Shown: positions 59,619 through 64,000 of the stretch, in pieces
Layout: each line of letters begins with the position of its first letter
How positions within the stretch are numbered: position 1 is the stretch's first letter
NCBI RefSeq assembly: GCF_003172915.1
Contig: NZ_QGKU01000068.1
Coordinates: forward strand, 91,902-155,901
From: Meridianimarinicoccus roseus
GTDB lineage: Bacteria > Pseudomonadota > Alphaproteobacteria > Rhodobacterales > Rhodobacteraceae
Reading direction: 5' to 3'
Length of the DNA stretch: 64,000 nt
Position numbers and translations under genes: made by a program
The notes under the pieces: generated by a model
Databases searched by the model: none
Seen by the model: only the letters and a program-made list of their open reading frames with translations
Told to the model about the DNA's origin: nothing

Positions 59619-60044
59619 CTAACTCGGAATCGGAAAATCCTTGGGTGCGACCGTGAAGCCTTCATAGCGGAACGCCGGGGCGACAAGGCAGGATACCAGC
59701 GACCAATCCCCGGTCGTTCTGGCAGATTGCCAGCTGCCTTGCGGGACGGTGAGGCTGGGCTTGTGGCCGAGATGGAACCCCGTGCCAAGGGTCGTGCGAT
59801 CCACCGGCCCGTGTTCGCTGTCGGCCACGGACAGCGCCATCGGCGCCCCGGCATGGAACAGCCATGTTTCGGAGGCGTCATGTTTGTGCCAGTGAGAGAC
59901 ATCGCCATGCGTCAGCATGTAGTAGATCAGCGATCCGATTGGCCGTTCGCCGCGCTCGGCCGGAGCGGTCCATACCTCACGGAAGTAGCCGCCCTCTATA
60001 TGGGGGACGAGGTTCAGGTGGGAAATTATTCTCTCGGGCAACAT
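59619..60044 (-). CDS. Cupin-domain protein (DUF985)
   Basis: The 141-residue protein has EGGYFREVW near 17, HWHKHDASETWLFHAGAP near 51-68, with the metal-binding His/His/Glu pattern, and LVSCLVAPAFRYEGFTVAP near its end, as in the DUF985 cupins. Its function is unknown. The ATG at 60044 is taken; AAGGAG 12 bases upstream is somewhat distant. The 120 bp upstream is less GC-rich than the surroundings and probably holds its promoter. Confidence 0.78.
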   Translation of the reverse strand: MLPERIISHLNLVPHIEGGYFREVWTAPAERGERPIGSLIYYMLTHGDVSHWHKHDASETWLFHAGAPMALSVADSEHGPVDRTTLGTGFHLGHKPSLTVPQGSWQSARTTGDWSLVSCLVAPAFRYEGFTVAPKDFPIPS

Positions 60045-60165
60045 GCGCGAGTCATACTCCTTGGTGTACGTAAAGCAATACTGTCGAAAGGTGCCCCTTT
60101 ACATCCAATTGGCCGAAGGTACGGGCCTTCGCGCGACTATGCCATGCACAAGCGCTGCAGCCGTC

Positions 60166-60669
60166 TCATGCGCCGCGCGCAGGCGCGGGCGCGCAGGTCG
60201 GTGTGGCAAGGTCGATGGCGGCATCCGCGCCGCGCAGTGTCAAAGCCACCATCGTCCCGGCAGCCCCGCGCAAGGTGACGACATGTCCCCGCCTCAGGGC
60301 CGACAGCAGGTCTTCGGCGGGTTGGGTCACGAAGCTGCCGCTGTCCGTGCCAAGGCGCCGTCCAGGCAGGCGGAAGGTTGTGCCGTCGATGTCGAGTGTC
60401 AGGAGATTCACCGTGCTGGCCGGGATTGGCAGAGCGGAGCGCACCACCAGCGCAACGCTGGCGCCCCTGCACAGGACCGCAAGCTGCACCGGCGCTGCAG
60501 TGTCGGCAGCTTCGATCCAGGCGACCGGGCCCTTGCCCGCGGCATGGGCGGCGCGCCATCGGTCCGGCGTATCCGCACCAACCGCCGCTGCGGTCAGGAC
60601 GGCGGCGAGTAGGAGTGTAGCGAGGTGAGTGAAGGCGGCGCGAAGCGCTGTAAACGGATCCATGGACAT
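60166..60669 (-). CDS. Hypothetical secreted protein
   Basis: I do not recognise this 167-residue product. A hydrophobic N-terminus (THLATLLLAAVLTAAAVGA, about residues 14-32) looks like a signal peptide. The rest, with VLCRGASVALVVRSALPI and VTLRGAAGTMVALTLRGA, alternates hydrophobic and polar residues as beta-rich proteins do, and it has two cysteines that could pair. The start could be ATG 60669 or 60663; the ORF extends to 60702. A hairpin separates it from eno. Confidence 0.6.
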   Translation of the reverse strand: MSMDPFTALRAAFTHLATLLLAAVLTAAAVGADTPDRWRAAHAAGKGPVAWIEAADTAAPVQLAVLCRGASVALVVRSALPIPASTVNLLTLDIDGTTFRLPGRRLGTDSGSFVTQPAEDLLSALRRGHVVTLRGAAGTMVALTLRGADAAIDLATPTCAPAPARGA

Positions 60670-60685
60670 GGAGCCGAGGTTAGCA

Positions 60686-60720
60686 CGGCGCGCCGCCCGC
60701 ACCGGGGAGGCGGCGCGCCG
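60686..60720. terminator. Hairpin after eno (weak terminator)
   Basis: A perfect 12-bp stem CGGCGCGCCGCC/GGCGGCGCGCCG closes an 11-base loop 24 bp past the eno stop. No T run follows, so termination is uncertain. Confidence 0.45.
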
Positions 60721-60743
60721 AGATGCGTGTCAATTGAACGGGA

Positions 60744-62048
<1,305 letters not shown>

Positions 62049-62181
62049 CTAACGGTGGTCCGTCTCGCACTGTTTAACGCGGCGGCACTGGCATGACTAG
62101 GGGGCGCGCCGCGGCGCGGCGCAACCGCCATTCGCGCCTGAGTGTGTCGCGCCGCGAAGCGATGATGATCGCTGCGCTCGA

Positions 62182-62207
62182 ACGAAAAACGGGGGCCGAA
62201 GCCCCCG
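62182..62207 (-). terminator. Terminator of the truncated VPLPA gene
   Basis: ACGGGGGC pairs with GCCCCCGT across a TTCG loop, and on the minus strand TTTTT follows. It lies 35 bp after the VPLPA gene stop. Confidence 0.8.
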
Positions 62208-62241
62208 TCGTTTGAAGATCAGCGCCGGAATACCGCCTGGA

Positions 62242-62765
62242 TCAGCTTCTCCGCCGCCGCGCGAGCACCCCGAATGCGCCCAGACCCGCTGCCATAAGCG
62301 GCAGGCTGGCCGGAAGCGGGATCACTGTGGAGCTTGTGGATATCTGGAACGTCGAGGTGCCGAAATCCTCGATGATGAACTCCGCGGAACCTCCGAATCC
62401 TGTGGTATCGTAGATGAGCGTCACGCTGTTTGCCGTGAAGCTGACTTTCGGAGTCTGGGCGCCGCCGGTAGGCGAGAGGAGCTTGCCACTAAGTGTCAAC
62501 ACGCCGGTGATGAACGCATCAGCGGAGACCAAGATGTTGGAGATCACGAAGATCAGCAGGTTGTAGTCATCGGCACTTTCGTTACCGCCGTTGCCGGACA
62601 CCGTGATTAGTCCGCTCCCGTCCAGGTCGACCGTCGCATGTCCGCTCCAATACTCAGGGCTTGCGATCTCGTTGCTCGCGTCAAGGTTAGGTGCATTGAG
62701 TGTCGGCTGCGCAAGAACCTCGAATACACGCATTCCGGTACTTTTGTACGGCAGGTCGAATTCCG
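62242..62765 (-). pseudogene. VPLPA-CTERM protein gene, 5' end lost at an IS insertion
   Basis: The frame runs to TGA at 62244-62242 and encodes a beta-rich protein ending VIPLPASLPLMAAG, a membrane helix and RRRRS: the same sorting tail as at 29864. No signal peptide is present. Upstream of the first ATG (62733) the frame stays open with protein-like codons until it enters the IS3 element at about 62766, so the start and signal were on the far side. The remaining 163 codons look intact. It is probably not exported. Confidence 0.75.
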
Positions 62766-62846
62766 TGCTCTGCCCCCTGAAAACTGGACCGTTTGAAGCT
62801 GGAGTTTTCGGCTAATCTTTCCTGGCTGGGAGAGGAGCGGAAACGC

Positions 62847-63113
62847 ATGAAGGCATCGAAGTTCACGGAGGCGCAGAAGGCGTTCATCCTGAAGCAGGGG
62901 GAGCAGGGAACGCCGGTCGCGGAGATCTGTCGCAAGGCGGGGATCAGCCAGGCGACCTATTTCAATTGGAAGAAGAAATATGGCGGGTTGCTGCCAGACG
63001 AGATGCGCCGGCTGAAGGCGCTTGAGGACGAGAACACACGGCTGAAGAAGATCGTCGCCGATCTGACCCTCGATCGGGAGATGTTGCAGGACGTGATCCG
63101 CCGAAAGCTCTGA
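62847..63113 (+). CDS. IS3-family transposase OrfA
   Basis: The 88-residue protein has an N-terminal helix-turn-helix (EAQKAFILKQGEQGTPVAEI then CRKAGISQATYFNWKKKY) and a C-terminal leucine-zipper-like helix, as in IS3 OrfA. It binds the IS ends. The ATG at 62847 has AGGAG upstream. An AAAG at 63104-63107 near the end is a plausible slippery site for making the OrfAB fusion. Confidence 0.88.
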   Translation: MKASKFTEAQKAFILKQGEQGTPVAEICRKAGISQATYFNWKKKYGGLLPDEMRRLKALEDENTRLKKIVADLTLDREMLQDVIRRKL

Positions 63114-63136
63114 AGCCTGGGCGTCTGCGAGAGATC

Positions 63137-63949
63137 GTGACCGGGATGTGCGTCGACTGGGGCGTGTCGATCCGGAAGGCCTGTGGGGCCATCTGCCTTG
63201 ACACGTCCAGCTACCACTACAAGTCCCGGCGGACGCATCAGGCTGCCGTCGAAAGGCGGATCAGGGAGATCTGCGAGACGCGTGTGCGGTATGGCTATCG
63301 CCGTGTGCATGTCTTGCTTCGGCGAGAAGGTTGGATCATCAACATGAAGAAGACGCGCAGGATTTACAACGAATTGGGGCTTCAGCTGCGGAACAAGCAC
63401 CCGAAACGCCGGGTGAAAGCGAAGCTGCGCGAGGACCGCCAGGAAGCGGTCGGCCCGAACGATGTCTGGGCGATGGACTTCGTTCACGACCAACTCGCCA
63501 TGGGCAAGAAGCTCCGCATCCTGACCGTGGTGGACACCCATTCCCGGCTCTGTCCAGCGGCTGATGCCCGCTTCGCCTACCGCGGCGAAGACGTCGTGCA
63601 AACACTGGAGAAGGTCTGCGCCAAGATCGGCTACCCGAAGACCATTCGGGTCGATAATGGCAGCGAGTTCATCTCCCGTGACCTCGACCTCTGGGCCTAT
63701 GCCAACGACGTCACGTTGGACTTCTCGCGACCGGGAAAACCGACCGACAACGGGTTCATCGAGGCGTTCAATTCGAAGCTCCGCGCGGAATGCCTGAACG
63801 CGCACTGGTTCATGAGCCTTGCCGACGCCCGCGAAAAGCTGGAAGATTGGCGTAGACACTACAACGAAGACCGACCTCACAGCGCGATCGGATACAACAT
63901 CCCGATGGCCATGCATTATCCCGATGGCGTCACCAGCCCGTCATCGTGA
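63137..63949 (+). CDS. IS3-family transposase OrfB (integrase core)
   Basis: The 270-residue rve-type DDE transposase lies in the -1 frame relative to orfA. Catalytic residues are Asp114 (VWAMDFVHD), Asp173 (IRVDNGSEF) and Glu209 (GFIEAFNSK), a DD(35)E spacing, all present. It also has the HTH_21-like RVRYGYRRVHVLLRREGW. The first codon marked is a GTG at 63137, but in-frame codons extend upstream into orfA, so it is normally made as a frameshift fusion. The element looks intact and possibly active. Confidence 0.92.
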   Translation: MTGMCVDWGVSIRKACGAICLDTSSYHYKSRRTHQAAVERRIREICETRVRYGYRRVHVLLRREGWIINMKKTRRIYNELGLQLRNKHPKRRVKAKLREDRQEAVGPNDVWAMDFVHDQLAMGKKLRILTVVDTHSRLCPAADARFAYRGEDVVQTLEKVCAKIGYPKTIRVDNGSEFISRDLDLWAYANDVTLDFSRPGKPTDNGFIEAFNSKLRAECLNAHWFMSLADAREKLEDWRRHYNEDRPHSAIGYNIPMAMHYPDGVTSPSS

Positions 63950-64000
63950 GACAGCCGGAAAAATCCAGCTTCCGGCGGTCCAAGGTCGGGGAGCAGTGCA

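Larger units (their letters stand above)
62766..64000 (+). mobile_element. IS3-family insertion sequence
   Basis: The element carries an OrfA/OrfB pair in the usual -1 arrangement and matching ends. The left end reads TGCTCTGCCCCCTGAAAACTGGACC (given here in two parts: TGCTCTGCCCCC, TGAAAACTGGACC) and the right end, on the minus strand, TGCACTGCTCCCC and GACCTTGGACC; similarity continues inward for about 48 bases (GAAGCTGGA.TTTT.CGGCT). The length of about 1235 bp is normal for IS3. The right end lies at or just beyond the window edge, so the target duplication cannot be checked. Confidence 0.88.

Noticed and set aside
60044..60055. ATG at 60055 as start of the cupin gene or a leader peptide
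   Set aside because: It is out of frame with the cupin, would encode only nine residues, and its AAGGAG is one base away, too close to act.
60043..60612. 189-codon plus-strand frame
   Set aside because: Antisense to the secreted hypothetical gene, which has a signal peptide; the frame's product shows shadow composition.

Overview
The window is GC-rich chromosomal DNA from an alphaproteobacterium, most likely a member of the Rhodobacteraceae. The signs are: an F1-only ATP synthase operon (atpHAGDC) without the Fo genes; a fbcFBC-type petABC operon; proteins ending in a VPLPA-type sorting tail; many four-base ATGA stop/start overlaps; and recognisable alphaproteobacterial neighbourhoods such as hisC-tyrA behind rpsD. 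It is mostly core metabolism, with one insertion sequence at the right edge. I see no prophage, CRISPR array or defence island.

Layout. 1-7.0 kb: end of rpsD, hisC-tyrA, a DUF2125 protein, chaC, and a proton-channel pair (ExbB/MotA-like plus a MotB/OmpA-like protein with a very long coiled coil). 7.1-11.3 kb: clpA, gloB, a methyltransferase. 11.4-17.9 kb: F1 ATP synthase and a mechanosensitive channel. 17.9-23.6 kb: a seven-gene thiamine salvage and uptake operon (thiM-E-D-Y-tenA-Z-X) behind a TPP riboswitch with a well-placed promoter. 23.7-30.8 kb: an alpha/beta hydrolase, amn, an HU protein, a DMT exporter, aroC, a decayed gene, a VPLPA-tailed protein and a 24-residue membrane peptide. 30.8-34.7 kb: cytochrome bc1 complex and an outer-membrane beta-barrel. 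34.7-43.4 kb: GST, mtaB, dapF, tRNA-Lys, a BKACE protein, gph, a thioredoxin-like protein, mlaE/mlaF and alr. 43.5-48.9 kb: cysS, cimA, a squalene/phytoene-synthase-like protein and an MFS carrier. 49.2-54.8 kb: cobalamin genes (cobB, cobA, cbiD, cobK) running on into a DNA glycosylase and an esterase. 54.9-62.0 kb: an HNH protein, zwf-pgl-pgi, a cupin, a secreted hypothetical and eno. 62.2-64.0 kb: a VPLPA-tailed gene whose 5' part is cut off by an IS3-family element.

Working together: zwf, pgl, pgi and eno serve glucose-6-phosphate entry and lower glycolysis; petABC and atpHAGDC serve respiration; the thi operon scavenges pyrimidine and thiazole moieties and is switched off by TPP; hisC, tyrA, aroC, dapF, alr and cimA are amino-acid and cell-wall genes.

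Less ordinary signals are a family of degenerate 11-bp tandem repeats at two (perhaps three) intergenic sites, a cluster of perfect hairpins between cysS and cimA, a patch of foreign-looking codon use inside cysS, the coiled-coil stator pair, and the 24-residue membrane peptide. No clearly new multi-gene system is visible. The stator pair is the nearest candidate.
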